Source: Streptomyces beihaiensis
GTDB lineage: Bacteria > Actinomycetota > Actinomycetes > Streptomycetales > Streptomycetaceae
Direction: 5' to 3'
Length of the DNA: 40,675 nucleotides
NCBI RefSeq assembly: GCF_026274175.1
Contig: NZ_JAPHNL010000275.1
Coordinates: forward strand, 1 to 40,675
Shown here: positions 1-7,519 of the stretch, piece after piece
Layout: every line of letters starts with the position of its first letter
Position numbering within the stretch: position 1 is the stretch's first letter
Position numbers and translations under genes: made by a program
Notes under the pieces: model-generated
Told to the model about the DNA's origin: nothing
Database searches by the model: none
Seen by the model: only the letters and a program-made list of their open reading frames with translations

Positions 1-564
1 GACATCGGCGGGGGTCGGGTAGACGCCGTACGGAGCCTTCGCCGCCGCCAGCTCCACCACATGCGAGACGATCTCGATCCCCGCCGTCTCCTTGAGATAC
101 GAGCGGGCGATGGCGCCCAGCGCCACCCGCGCCGCCGTCTCCCGCGCGGACGCCCGCTCCAGGATCGGACGCGCCTCGTCGAAGCCGTACTTCTGCATGC
201 CCGCCAGATCCGCGTGGCCGGGCCGCGGCCGGGTCAGCGGGGCGTTGCGTGCCAGGTCCTCAAGGACCTCCGGATCGACCGGGTCGGCGGCCATGACCTG
301 TTCCCACTTCGGCCACTCCGTGTTCCCGACCATCACCGCGACCGGCGAACCGAGCGTGAGACCGTGCCGCACACCACCCAGGAAGGTGACCTCGTCACGC
401 TCGAACTTCATCCGAGCCCCGCGGCCATGGCCCAGACGCCGCCGTGCCAGGTGGTCCGCCACCATCTCCGTGGTGACCGGAACGCCGGCGGGAAGCCCCT
501 CCAGCGTCGCCACGAGTGCGGGGCCGTGCGACTCCCCCGCCGTCAGCCAGCGCAACCTGCTCAA
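1..564 (-). CDS. aroC: Chorismate synthase, 3' part cut by window edge
   Basis: Converts 5-enolpyruvylshikimate-3-phosphate to chorismate, the last step of the shikimate pathway, using reduced FMN; cytoplasmic. The visible 188 codons begin [20 protein letters not shown], containing the GESHG signature near the N-terminus, and continue through the conserved block around residues 40-60 ([19 protein letters not shown]). The start is a TTG at 564-562 with AGGAG about 8 nt upstream; no ATG fits the family N-terminus. The rest of the gene, about half of a normal 390-residue protein, lies beyond position 1. It follows aroE in the same direction with a 148-nt gap, so two shikimate-pathway genes are adjacent. 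Identification is secure; the TTG start is likely. Confidence 0.95.
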   Translation of the reverse strand, partial: MSRLRWLTAGESHGPALVATLEGLPAGVPVTTEMVADHLARRRLGHGRGARMKFERDEVTFLGGVRHGLTLGSPVAVMVGNTEWPKWEQVMAADPVDPEVLEDLARNAPLTRPRPGHADLAGMQKYGFDEARPILERASARETAARVALGAIARSYLKETAGIEIVSHVVELAAAKAPYGVYPTPADV

Positions 565-604
565 CGGTGCTCCTCATGCTCGCGCTCTGCGTACGCCTCT
601 GCGG

Positions 605-628
605 GCGGGCCCCGGGTGTGCGGCCCGC
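605..628. terminator. Weak hairpin between aroE and aroC
   Basis: A 7-bp inverted repeat (GCGGGCC/GGCCCGC) with a 10-nt loop lies in the 148-nt gap between the aroE stop and the aroC start. It has no U-tract, as is usual for Streptomyces terminators. It could end or attenuate transcription from aroE into aroC, or it could be chance pairing in GC-rich DNA. Confidence 0.3.
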
Positions 629-712
629 GCCGCCCTGTGTCCCCGATCCTCCCATGCCGAGGGGTGCGCGCGTCTTCGGTGTCCGGCCTGCGGACCTTCG
701 GCCGGGCGGGAT

Positions 713-1534
713 TCAGCCCAGCGCCGCGCGGCCGGCCGCGCGCATCGCGTCGAGCACCGGCCGCCGGTCGCCGGTGAACTGCTCGAACTGGAAGACCGCC
801 TGGTGGACGAGGAGGTCGAGGCCGCTGAGCACGGAGCCGCCGCGCTGCTGCCACGCGGCCGCGAGCGGTGTCGGCCACGGGTCGTAGACCACGTCGAAGA
901 GCGTGCCCACCCGCTGCGGCAGCCGTGCCGCGAGGTCGTCGGTGGTGCCCTTCGGCGTCGTGGAGATCACCAGCGGGGCGTCGAAGGCGTGCGCGGCGTC
1001 CGCCCAGTCGGCGGTGCGCACCCGCACGCCGAGCCGGTCGCCCCATCCGCGCATCTCGTCGGCGCGACGCTCGCTGCGCACATACGCCGTCACCTCGCCG
1101 GAACAGATCCGGGAGAGCGCGGCGAGCGCGGAGGACGCGGTGGCTCCCGCGCCGAGGATCGCCGCGGACTCGGTCTTCTCGACGCCGCGTTCACGCAGCG
1201 CCGCGACGAGTCCCGGGATGTCGGTGTTGTCGCCGACGCGCCGTCCGTCGGGGCGGAGCACGACGGTGTTGACGGCCTCCACGGACCGCGCGGTGCCGGT
1301 GATCTCGTCGAGCAGCGGGATCACCGCCCGCTTCAGCGGCATCGTCAGTGACAGCCCCGCCCACTCGGGCCCGAGCCCGGCGAAGAACCCCGGCAGGGCG
1401 GCCTCGTCGATGTCGAAGCGGTCGTACGTCCAGTCGTCGAGGCCCAGCGCCGCGTACGCCGCGTTGTGCAGCTGCGGCGAGAGGGAGTGGGCGATGGGCG
1501 ACCCGAGTACGGCCGCCCTGCGCTTTCCTGCCAT
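713..1534 (-). CDS. aroE: Shikimate 5-dehydrogenase
   Basis: Reduces 3-dehydroshikimate to shikimate with NADPH. The 273-residue protein shows the SxS substrate motif (S17, S19 in GSPIAHSLSPQLHN), the catalytic lysine K68 in MPLKRAV, the catalytic aspartate D105 in NTDIPG, and the glycine-rich nucleotide loop GAGATAS at 128-134. The ATG at 1534 was chosen because family homology begins exactly there (AAVLGSPIAHS); the open frame continues upstream only as noise. It starts 10 nt after the mltG stop, so it is probably cotranscribed with mltG and ruvX. The ribosome-binding site is weak, which fits translational coupling. Confidence 0.95.
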   Translation of the reverse strand: MAGKRRAAVLGSPIAHSLSPQLHNAAYAALGLDDWTYDRFDIDEAALPGFFAGLGPEWAGLSLTMPLKRAVIPLLDEITGTARSVEAVNTVVLRPDGRRVGDNTDIPGLVAALRERGVEKTESAAILGAGATASSALAALSRICSGEVTAYVRSERRADEMRGWGDRLGVRVRTADWADAAHAFDAPLVISTTPKGTTDDLAARLPQRVGTLFDVVYDPWPTPLAAAWQQRGGSVLSGLDLLVHQAVFQFEQFTGDRRPVLDAMRAAGRAALG

Positions 1535-1544
1535 CGGTGTCTGC

Positions 1545-3224
1545 TCAGTCCTTGTTCTGCTGCGCGTTCCACTCGTCGACCAGCTTCTGGTGCTCGGCGT
1601 TGGTCTTGGTGAACTTGCTGGTCTTCCCGTCCATCGAGATGAAGTAGTACCAGCCGTCGTGGGTCGGGTCGAGGGCGCCCTTGAGAGCGTCCTCACCGGG
1701 GTTGCCGATGGGCCCGGGCGGCAGGCCCTTGTGGTAGTAGGTGTTGTACGGGTTGTCGTCCTTGCGCAGCTCGGTCAGGCTCAGGTTGATCTTGCTCTGG
1801 TTCTTCACGTAGTTGTACGTGGAGTCGAACTCGAGCCTGCCGTAGGTCTGCGGGTTGTTCGGCTTGAGGCGGTTGTAGACGACCTCGGCCATCTTGCGGA
1901 AGTCGTCGTGGCTGGTGCCCTCGGCCTGGGCGAGACTGGCGACCGTGATCAGCTGCCAGGGGCCGTCGAGGCCGAGGCTCTTCGCCTTCTGCTCGACTCC
2001 GAGCTCGTCGTACATGTCGGTGGCCCGCGAGACCATGTCCTTGAGCACGGCGTCGGGCTTCTGCCCCTTGGCGACGCCGTAGCTGGAGGGGAAGAGGAAG
2101 CCTTCCAGCGGGTCCTTCGTGTGGGGGTGGTCGAGTGCCCAGTCGGGCAGGCCGAGCTTCTTGTAGTCCTTCTTCGCCGCCTTCGCCGTGGTGCCCTCGG
2201 GCACCTTCAGACGGTCGTCGATCATCTTGTAGATCTTGGCGTTGCGGGTGCCCTCGGGGATGGTGAGGTTGGCGCGGCTCTTCGGGCTGAGCAGCAGGTC
2301 GACGGCGCTCGCGGCCGACATGTGTTTTTGCAGCAGATAGGCGCCGGCCTGGATCGACTTGCCCTTCGGGTTGGACGTCTGTGCCGCGACGAAGGCGTCG
2401 ACGCTCTCGACGACGCCCGCCTCCTTGAGCTGCCTGCCGATCGCGTAGCCGCCGGAGTTCTTGGCGATGACCACGGTGACGGTCTCGCCGTTGCCGTCGC
2501 CCGACCAGTCCGGGGGCGAGGCGAAACGGTCCTGGTAGAACTGGTAGCCGAAGTAGCCGACGCCGCCGACACCGGCGGCGAAGATCACCGTCAGGACGAG
2601 GCAGGCACAGCCGCTGCGGCGCTTCTTGGGCTTGCGCCCGCCGCGCCCGCGCCGGGCTCCGCGGCCGCCGTCCCGCTCGTACTCGTCGTCCTCGTCGCCG
2701 TCGTCGCCGCCCGCGAAGAACGCGTGCTCGCCCTGGTCGGGGCCCGGGTCCCAGTCCGTCTCCGGCTCAGGGTCGCGGCGCCGGCCCGGCGGCTCGGGCG
2801 GCGGGTAGGCACCGGGGGTGTCGTAGTAGTCCGGCTGTTCGCCGTTGTACGCGGCGTTCTGGCCGGTGCCGTAGGGGTCCGCGGGGTCGGCGGCGTACGG
2901 GTACTGCGCCTGGGCAGGGGCCTGACCGGTGGTGTCCCAGCCGCCCTGGGGGTACTGCTGGGAACCGTCGTAGCCCTGCTGGTCGTACATCTGCTGGCCG
3001 TAGCCCGGGTGCTGGGGCTGCTGCGGCTGCTGGCCCGTGCCCCAGTCACCGCCGTACGCCTGCTGAGGCTGGTGCTGCTGGTACGGCTGCTGCGGGTAGT
3101 ACTGCCCCTGGCCGCCGTGGACAGTCTGACCGTCGCCGGTCTGCTGTCCCCATCCCTGATCGCCGTAGAGCGGGTCCTCGGGATGCCACGGTGCGGGACC
3201 TTGGCCCCGGCCATACTCAGTCAT
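1545..3224 (-). CDS. mltG: Endolytic peptidoglycan transglycosylase MltG (YceG family)
   Basis: An inner-membrane lytic transglycosylase that cleaves nascent glycan strands. The 559-residue protein has three parts. Residues 1-200 are a cytosolic low-complexity region, first Gln/Tyr/Pro-rich and then acidic and Arg/Lys-rich. A single membrane segment lies near 207-230 (CLVLTVIFAAGVGGVGYFGY). The extracellular YceG domain follows. The catalytic glutamate is E435 in SLAQAEG, followed by VVYNRL and the conserved block NPYNTYYHKGLPPGPIGNPG. The ATG at 3224 has AGGGGA 5-6 nt upstream. The N-terminal extension is far longer than in E. coli (about 340 residues in total), a feature of Streptomyces homologues. 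Its genomic partners ruvX and aroE form a common actinobacterial cluster. Confidence 0.93.
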   Translation of the reverse strand: MTEYGRGQGPAPWHPEDPLYGDQGWGQQTGDGQTVHGGQGQYYPQQPYQQHQPQQAYGGDWGTGQQPQQPQHPGYGQQMYDQQGYDGSQQYPQGGWDTTGQAPAQAQYPYAADPADPYGTGQNAAYNGEQPDYYDTPGAYPPPEPPGRRRDPEPETDWDPGPDQGEHAFFAGGDDGDEDDEYERDGGRGARRGRGGRKPKKRRSGCACLVLTVIFAAGVGGVGYFGYQFYQDRFASPPDWSGDGNGETVTVVIAKNSGGYAIGRQLKEAGVVESVDAFVAAQTSNPKGKSIQAGAYLLQKHMSAASAVDLLLSPKSRANLTIPEGTRNAKIYKMIDDRLKVPEGTTAKAAKKDYKKLGLPDWALDHPHTKDPLEGFLFPSSYGVAKGQKPDAVLKDMVSRATDMYDELGVEQKAKSLGLDGPWQLITVASLAQAEGTSHDDFRKMAEVVYNRLKPNNPQTYGRLEFDSTYNYVKNQSKINLSLTELRKDDNPYNTYYHKGLPPGPIGNPGEDALKGALDPTHDGWYYFISMDGKTSKFTKTNAEHQKLVDEWNAQQNKD

Positions 3225-3298
3225 CGATCCCCTACGAGCCGCGAGGCGGGGCCGCTCCACGCTCGGGCACGGCAGCCGATCCGCCTCATGATGCTGTG

Positions 3299-3321
3299 CG
3301 GCGGCTGTTCGAACGCCGCCG
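3299..3321 (-). terminator. Hairpin after ruvX
   Basis: A 7-bp perfect inverted repeat CGGCGGC/GCCGCCG with a 9-nt loop lies 28 nt past the ruvX stop and ahead of mltG. It lacks a U-tract. It may partly separate mltG expression from the alaS-ruvX transcript. Confidence 0.4.
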
Positions 3322-3348
3322 GTCGCGCGGAACGTTACCGTATCGCGA

Positions 3349-3813
3349 TCAGATGACCACTTCGACGCCCTCACCGGGAGCCTCGCCCGACGCCCGTTCG
3401 GACTCCAGAGCCTGCTGCAGAATGACGACGGCCGCGGCCTGATCGATGACAGAGCGGCCCTTTTTGGACTTCACGCCCGAGGCGCGCAGCCCCTGGCTCG
3501 CCGTGACTGTGGTCATCCTCTCGTCGATGAGCCGCACCGGGACCGGCGCGATGCCGCGGGCGAGCTCCTGGGTGAAGCTGCGGACCTTGGCGGCCGCCGG
3601 GCCCTCGCCACCCTTGAGGGAGCGGGGCAGGCCGACGACCACCTCGATCGGCTCGTACTCCTCGACGAGTTGACGCAGTCGCCGGTGGGCGGCCGGGACG
3701 TCACGCCCCGGCACCGTCTCGACCGGGGTGGCGAGAATCCCGTCGGGGTCGCAGGACGCGACCCCGATCCGGGCGTCCCCGACGTCGATCGCCAGGCGGC
3801 GGCCTCTGCGCAT
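3349..3813 (-). CDS. ruvX: RuvX/YqgF-family RNase H-like nuclease
   Basis: A small RNase H-fold protein of the YqgF family. Members are implicated in pre-16S rRNA 5'-end maturation and annotated as putative Holliday junction resolvases. The 154-residue length is typical. Conserved acidic positions are visible: D10 in AIDVGDARIG, the EVVVGLPRS strand, LIDERMTTV, and the C-terminal IDQAAAVVILQ. The ATG overlaps the alaS TGA by one base (TGATG), showing translational coupling. It sits between alaS and mltG as in most actinobacteria. The in vivo role in this organism is inferred from the family. Confidence 0.93.
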   Translation of the reverse strand: MRRGRRLAIDVGDARIGVASCDPDGILATPVETVPGRDVPAAHRRLRQLVEEYEPIEVVVGLPRSLKGGEGPAAAKVRSFTQELARGIAPVPVRLIDERMTTVTASQGLRASGVKSKKGRSVIDQAAAVVILQQALESERASGEAPGEGVEVVI

Positions 3814-6485
3814 CAGCCGGCCGTCTCCGCGACGAGGCGCTCCACGGCGTCGATGGCGTCGCCGACGGCGGCCGGGTTCTGGCCGCCGCCCTGGGCGACG
3901 TCCGGCTTGCCGCCGCCACCGCCACCGAGCGTCTTGGCGGCGGAACGGACCAGGTCACCGGCCTTGAGGCCGCGCTCGCGGGCGGCTTCGTTGGTGGCGA
4001 TGACCGTGAGCGGCTTGCCGCCCACGGTGGTGAACAGGGCGACGACCGCGGCGCGGCCGCCCTGGATGCGGCCCCGGACGTCGAGGACCAGCTTGCGCAG
4101 GTCGTCGGCGCTCGTGCCGTCCGGGACCTGGCCGGTGACGACGGCGATGCCGCGGACGTCCTTGGCGGAGTCGACGAGACCGGCGGCGGCCTGGAGTACC
4201 TTCTCCGCCCGGAACTTCTCGATCTCCTTCTCGGCGTCCTTCAGCTTGCCGAGCATCGTGGAGATCTTCTCCGGCAGTTCCTCGGCGCGGCCCTTGACCA
4301 GCTCCTGGAGCTGGGCGACGACCGTGTGCTCCCTGGCGAGGAAGTTGTACGCGTCGACGCCGACCAGGGCCTCGATGCGGCGCACGCCGGAGCCGATGGA
4401 CGACTCGCCGAGCAGCTTGACCAGGCCGAGCTGGGCGGTGTTGTGCACGTGGGTGCCGCCGCACAGCTCCTTGGAGAAGTCGCCGATGGTGACGACACGG
4501 ACGCGCTCGCCGTACTTCTCGCCGAACTCGGCGATGGCGCCCTGCTTCTTGGCGTCCTCGATGCCCATGACCTCGGCCTGGACGTCGAGTTCGCGGGCGA
4601 GCACCTCGTTGATCTTCTGCTCGACGTCCGTCATCACGGTCGTCGGCACGGCCGAAGGCGAGCCGAAGTCGAAGCGGAAGCGGCCCGGCTGGTTCTCCGA
4701 ACCGGCCTGGGCGGCCGTCGGGCCGAGCGCGTCACGCAGCGCCTGGTGGGTGAGGTGGGTGGCGGAGTGGGCGCGGGCGATGGCGCGGCGCCGGGTCACG
4801 TCGATGACGGCCTGGGCCGGGGCCCCGACGGTGACCTCGCCGACCTGGACGACGCCCTTGTGGACGTAGACGCCCGGGACCGGCTTCTGGCAGTCGCGGA
4901 CCTCCACGACCGCCCCGTTGTCGAGCTTGATGCGGCCGGTGTCGCCGATCTGGCCGCCGCCCTCGGCGTAGAAGGGGGTGCGGTCGAGGACGACCTCGAC
5001 CTCGTCGCCCTCGGTGGCGGCCGGGGACGAGACACCGTTCACCAGCAGGCCGACGACGCGGGACTCGCCCTGGGTGTCGGTGTAGCCGATGAAGTCGGTG
5101 GCACCGGCGGCGTCCGCGATCTCCCGGTAGGCGCCCAGGTCGGCGTGGCCGGTCTTCTTGGCCTGGGCGTCGGCCTTGGCGCGCTCCCGCTGCTCCTTCA
5201 TCAGGCGGCGGAAGCCGTCCTCGTCCACGGTCAGGCCCTGCTCGGCGGCCATCTCCAGGGTGAGGTCGATCGGGAAGCCCCAGGTGTCGTGGAGCAGGAA
5301 CGCCTGGTCGCCGGGGAGGACCGTCTTGCCGGCGGCCTTGGTCTCGGTGACGGCGGTGTCGAGGATGTTGGTGCCGCCCCTGAGGGCCTTGAGGAAGGCG
5401 GCCTCCTCGGCGAGGGCGACGGCCTCGATGCGCTTGCGGTCGGTGATCAGCTCCGGGTACTGCTGCCCCATCGTCTTGATGACGACGTCGAGCAGCTCGC
5501 CGACGACCGGCCCGGTGGCGCCGAGGATGCGCATATTGCGGATGGCGCGGCGCATGATGCGGCGCAGTACGTAGCCACGGCCCTCGTTGCCCGGCGTGAC
5601 GCCGTCGCCGATGAGCATCGTCGACGTACGCAGGTGGTCGGCGACGACGCGCAGCGAGACGTCCGTGTCGTGCTTGTCGCCGTAGCGCACGCCCGTGAGC
5701 TCGGTGGCCTTGTCGATGACGACGCGCAGGGTGTCGGTCTCGTACATGTTCTGCACGCCCTGCAGGATCATGGCGAGACGTTCGAGGCCGAGGCCGGTGT
5801 CGATGTTCTTGCTCGGCAGGTCGCCGAGGATCTCGAAGTCCTCCTTGCCGATACCGGCGCCCCGCTCGTACTGCATGAAGACCAGGTTCCAGATCTCCAC
5901 GTACCGCTCGTCGTTGACGGCGGGGCCGCCCTCGGCGCCGAACTCGGGGCCACGGTCGTAGTTGATCTCGGAGCACGGACCGCACGGGCCCGGCACGCCC
6001 ATGGACCAGAAGTTGTCCTTCTTGCCCAGGCGCTGGATGCGCTCGGCGGGCACGCCGACGACGTCCTTCCAGATGTTCTCGGCCTCGTCGTCGTCCTGGT
6101 AGACGGTGATCCAGAGCTTCTCCGGGTCCAGGCCGTAGCCGCCCTGGTCCTGGGCGGAGGTGAGCAGCTCCCAGGCCAGCTTGATGGCGCCTTCCTTGAA
6201 GTAGTCACCGAAGGAGAAGTTGCCGCACATCTGGAAGAACGTGCCGTGGCGGGTGGTCTTGCCGACCTCTTCGATGTCCGGGGTGCGCACGCATTTCTGC
6301 ACGGACGTGGCGCGCGGGGCGGGCGGCTTGACCTCACCGAGGAAGTACGGCTTGAACGGGACCATGCCCGCGTTCACCAGCAGCAGAGTCGGGTCGTCCG
6401 CGATGAGCGACGCCGAGGGCACGACCTTGTGGCCACGCTCCTCGAAGAAGCTCAGCCAGCGGCGACGGATTTCAGCCGACTCCAT
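3813..6485 (-). CDS. alaS: Alanyl-tRNA synthetase
   Basis: Charges tRNA-Ala and edits mischarged Ser/Gly-tRNA-Ala; cytoplasmic. The 890-residue length is normal. The N-terminal class II catalytic core begins [21 protein letters not shown] and contains the [20 protein letters not shown] block. The editing domain has the zinc motif HSATH near residue 573 and CGGTH near residue 674. The C-Ala domain ends in a glycine-rich loop ([15 protein letters not shown]). The ATG at 6485 overlaps the stop of the upstream DUF6167-like gene, and its own stop overlaps the ruvX start, so the three genes are tightly coupled. No T-box leader is visible, and there is no room for one because an upstream gene abuts the start. 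Confidence 0.98.
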   Translation of the reverse strand: MESAEIRRRWLSFFEERGHKVVPSASLIADDPTLLLVNAGMVPFKPYFLGEVKPPAPRATSVQKCVRTPDIEEVGKTTRHGTFFQMCGNFSFGDYFKEGAIKLAWELLTSAQDQGGYGLDPEKLWITVYQDDDEAENIWKDVVGVPAERIQRLGKKDNFWSMGVPGPCGPCSEINYDRGPEFGAEGGPAVNDERYVEIWNLVFMQYERGAGIGKEDFEILGDLPSKNIDTGLGLERLAMILQGVQNMYETDTLRVVIDKATELTGVRYGDKHDTDVSLRVVADHLRTSTMLIGDGVTPGNEGRGYVLRRIMRRAIRNMRILGATGPVVGELLDVVIKTMGQQYPELITDRKRIEAVALAEEAAFLKALRGGTNILDTAVTETKAAGKTVLPGDQAFLLHDTWGFPIDLTLEMAAEQGLTVDEDGFRRLMKEQRERAKADAQAKKTGHADLGAYREIADAAGATDFIGYTDTQGESRVVGLLVNGVSSPAATEGDEVEVVLDRTPFYAEGGGQIGDTGRIKLDNGAVVEVRDCQKPVPGVYVHKGVVQVGEVTVGAPAQAVIDVTRRRAIARAHSATHLTHQALRDALGPTAAQAGSENQPGRFRFDFGSPSAVPTTVMTDVEQKINEVLARELDVQAEVMGIEDAKKQGAIAEFGEKYGERVRVVTIGDFSKELCGGTHVHNTAQLGLVKLLGESSIGSGVRRIEALVGVDAYNFLAREHTVVAQLQELVKGRAEELPEKISTMLGKLKDAEKEIEKFRAEKVLQAAAGLVDSAKDVRGIAVVTGQVPDGTSADDLRKLVLDVRGRIQGGRAAVVALFTTVGGKPLTVIATNEAARERGLKAGDLVRSAAKTLGGGGGGKPDVAQGGGQNPAAVGDAIDAVERLVAETAG

Positions 6486-6865
6486 CAGTGGTCCTCATTC
6501 CGGTTGTTGTGCGGGTCGTGGTGCGGGGCCCTCGAGACCTCGGTGGCCTCGAGGTACTTCGGTTGCTCGGTCTTGAAGGTGTTCTCGACGGCCGCGAAGC
6601 GGCGCTGCGCGGGCAGCGCTCCGATCTCGGCGTCCACCGGGTCGTTCAGGCCCAGCGCGTCACCGAGTTCGGCCTCGCGCTCGGCCATGTTGTCGCGGAC
6701 GTCGAGGGCGAAGTCCTTGAGCCGGTGGCCCGCCTCGACCGCCTTGTTCGCGGCCTGCGCGGCGAGGCTCTCCGGGGTCAGCTGCCTGAGCTTCCGGTTG
6801 ACCTTGGTGGTGGCCCACACGCCGGCGGCGGCGCCCGCGGTGAACCAGAACGTACGGCGGAACAT
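6485..6865 (-). CDS. DUF6167-like small membrane-anchored protein
   Basis: A 126-residue protein of unknown function. The N-terminus [20 protein letters not shown] is a short hydrophobic segment (about residues 5-20) preceded by arginines, so it is probably an inner-membrane anchor. An amphipathic, Ala/Glu/Arg-rich helical region follows ([21 protein letters not shown]), and then a polar tail. From memory it matches the actinobacterial DUF6167 family that sits upstream of alaS. The stop overlaps the alaS start (TGATG), and it lies 8 nt after the DUF948 gene. Synteny implies coexpression with alaS but not a role in translation. Confidence 0.8.
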   Translation of the reverse strand: MFRRTFWFTAGAAAGVWATTKVNRKLRQLTPESLAAQAANKAVEAGHRLKDFALDVRDNMAEREAELGDALGLNDPVDAEIGALPAQRRFAAVENTFKTEQPKYLEATEVSRAPHHDPHNNRNEDH

Positions 6866-6873
6866 CGCTCGGT

Positions 6874-7347
6874 TCAGTCCCTCGAATTCCGGTCGGTCCT
6901 GTTGGTCCGGGCGGCGCGATCGCTCCGCCCCGCACGGCGCGCGCCCGGGACCGTGCGGCCCACGATCACGGTACGTCGCCGCTGCTTGGCGGGCACGTCC
7001 TTATTGCGGCCGCCGATGGCCCTGCGCACCCCGTAGCCGAAGGCGGCCACCTTGACCAGCGGCCCGCCGAAGGTGGAGGCCACGGTCGAGGAGAGCGCCG
7101 ACGCGTTCGACGTGACTTCCTGGACGTCCGAGGCGATCGAGTCGACCCGGTCGATCTGGGTCTGCGCGGAGCGTACGGCGGTGGAGGCGTCGGCGAGAAG
7201 CGGGACGGCCTGCTCTGTCACGTCGGCGACCAGTTTGGTGGTGGCCCGCAGCGTCTGGGCGAGCCGCGCGAGCGCGACCGCGAGAAACGAGACCAGGATC
7301 GCCCAGAACACGGCCACCAGGATCCCGGCCACCTCGCCACCGGACAC
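6874..7347 (-). CDS. DUF948-family membrane protein
   Basis: A 157-residue protein with one N-terminal membrane helix (about 6-28, VAGILVAVFWAILVSFLAVALARL). A long heptad-like helix follows in which Thr/Ser/Ala/Val alternate with Asp/Gln (about 30-105), then a basic C-terminal tail. This layout is that of DUF948 proteins, also called general stress or YtxG-like proteins; no catalytic motif is present. The start is a GTG at 7347 with AAGGGG about 9 nt upstream. It heads the alaS operon and is divergent from the STAND ATPase gene, with a candidate promoter at 7395-7400. Confidence 0.8.
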   Translation of the reverse strand: MSGGEVAGILVAVFWAILVSFLAVALARLAQTLRATTKLVADVTEQAVPLLADASTAVRSAQTQIDRVDSIASDVQEVTSNASALSSTVASTFGGPLVKVAAFGYGVRRAIGGRNKDVPAKQRRRTVIVGRTVPGARRAGRSDRAARTNRTDRNSRD

Positions 7348-7394
7348 GTGTGCACCGCCCCTTGCTTGTCACTGGCTCGAGAAGTCGTCCCATG

Positions 7395-7400
7395 AGCCTA
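7395..7400 (-). promoter_or_regulatory. Candidate -10 element for the DUF948-alaS operon
   Basis: The minus strand reads TAGGCT here, a good actinobacterial sigma-70 (HrdB-type) -10 sequence. It predicts a transcription start near 7388 and a leader of about 40 nt. The hexamer 18 nt upstream (TACGGA) is a poor -35, so the call rests mainly on the -10 and its position. Confidence 0.45.
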
Positions 7401-7480
7401 TCGCGCCGGACCACGGGCTCCGTACCGGATTCGACGCGCGCGCGGGAGCGGTCGCCGGGCGGCCGGATCGACCAGGCCGA

Positions 7481-7510
7481 TTGTACGGAGTGCGTACAAC
7501 TGGGTACGCT
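7481..7510 (+). promoter_or_regulatory. Promoter with overlapping operator-like inverted repeat
   Basis: A -35-like TTGTAC (7481-7486) and a -10-like TACGCT (7505-7510) are separated by exactly 18 nt, predicting a start at about 7517, three bases before the ATG of the STAND ATPase. The -35 hexamer is part of a perfect 7-bp inverted repeat, TTGTACG (7481-7487) and CGTACAA (7493-7499), with a 5-nt spacer. A dimeric repressor bound there would block the -35. The sequence features are direct; the regulator is unknown. Confidence 0.6.
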
Positions 7511-7519
7511 CCGTGCCCT

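Noticed and set aside
4326-7055. Plus-strand open frame of 909 codons
   Set aside because: Shadow of alaS and the two small upstream genes; no homology seen.
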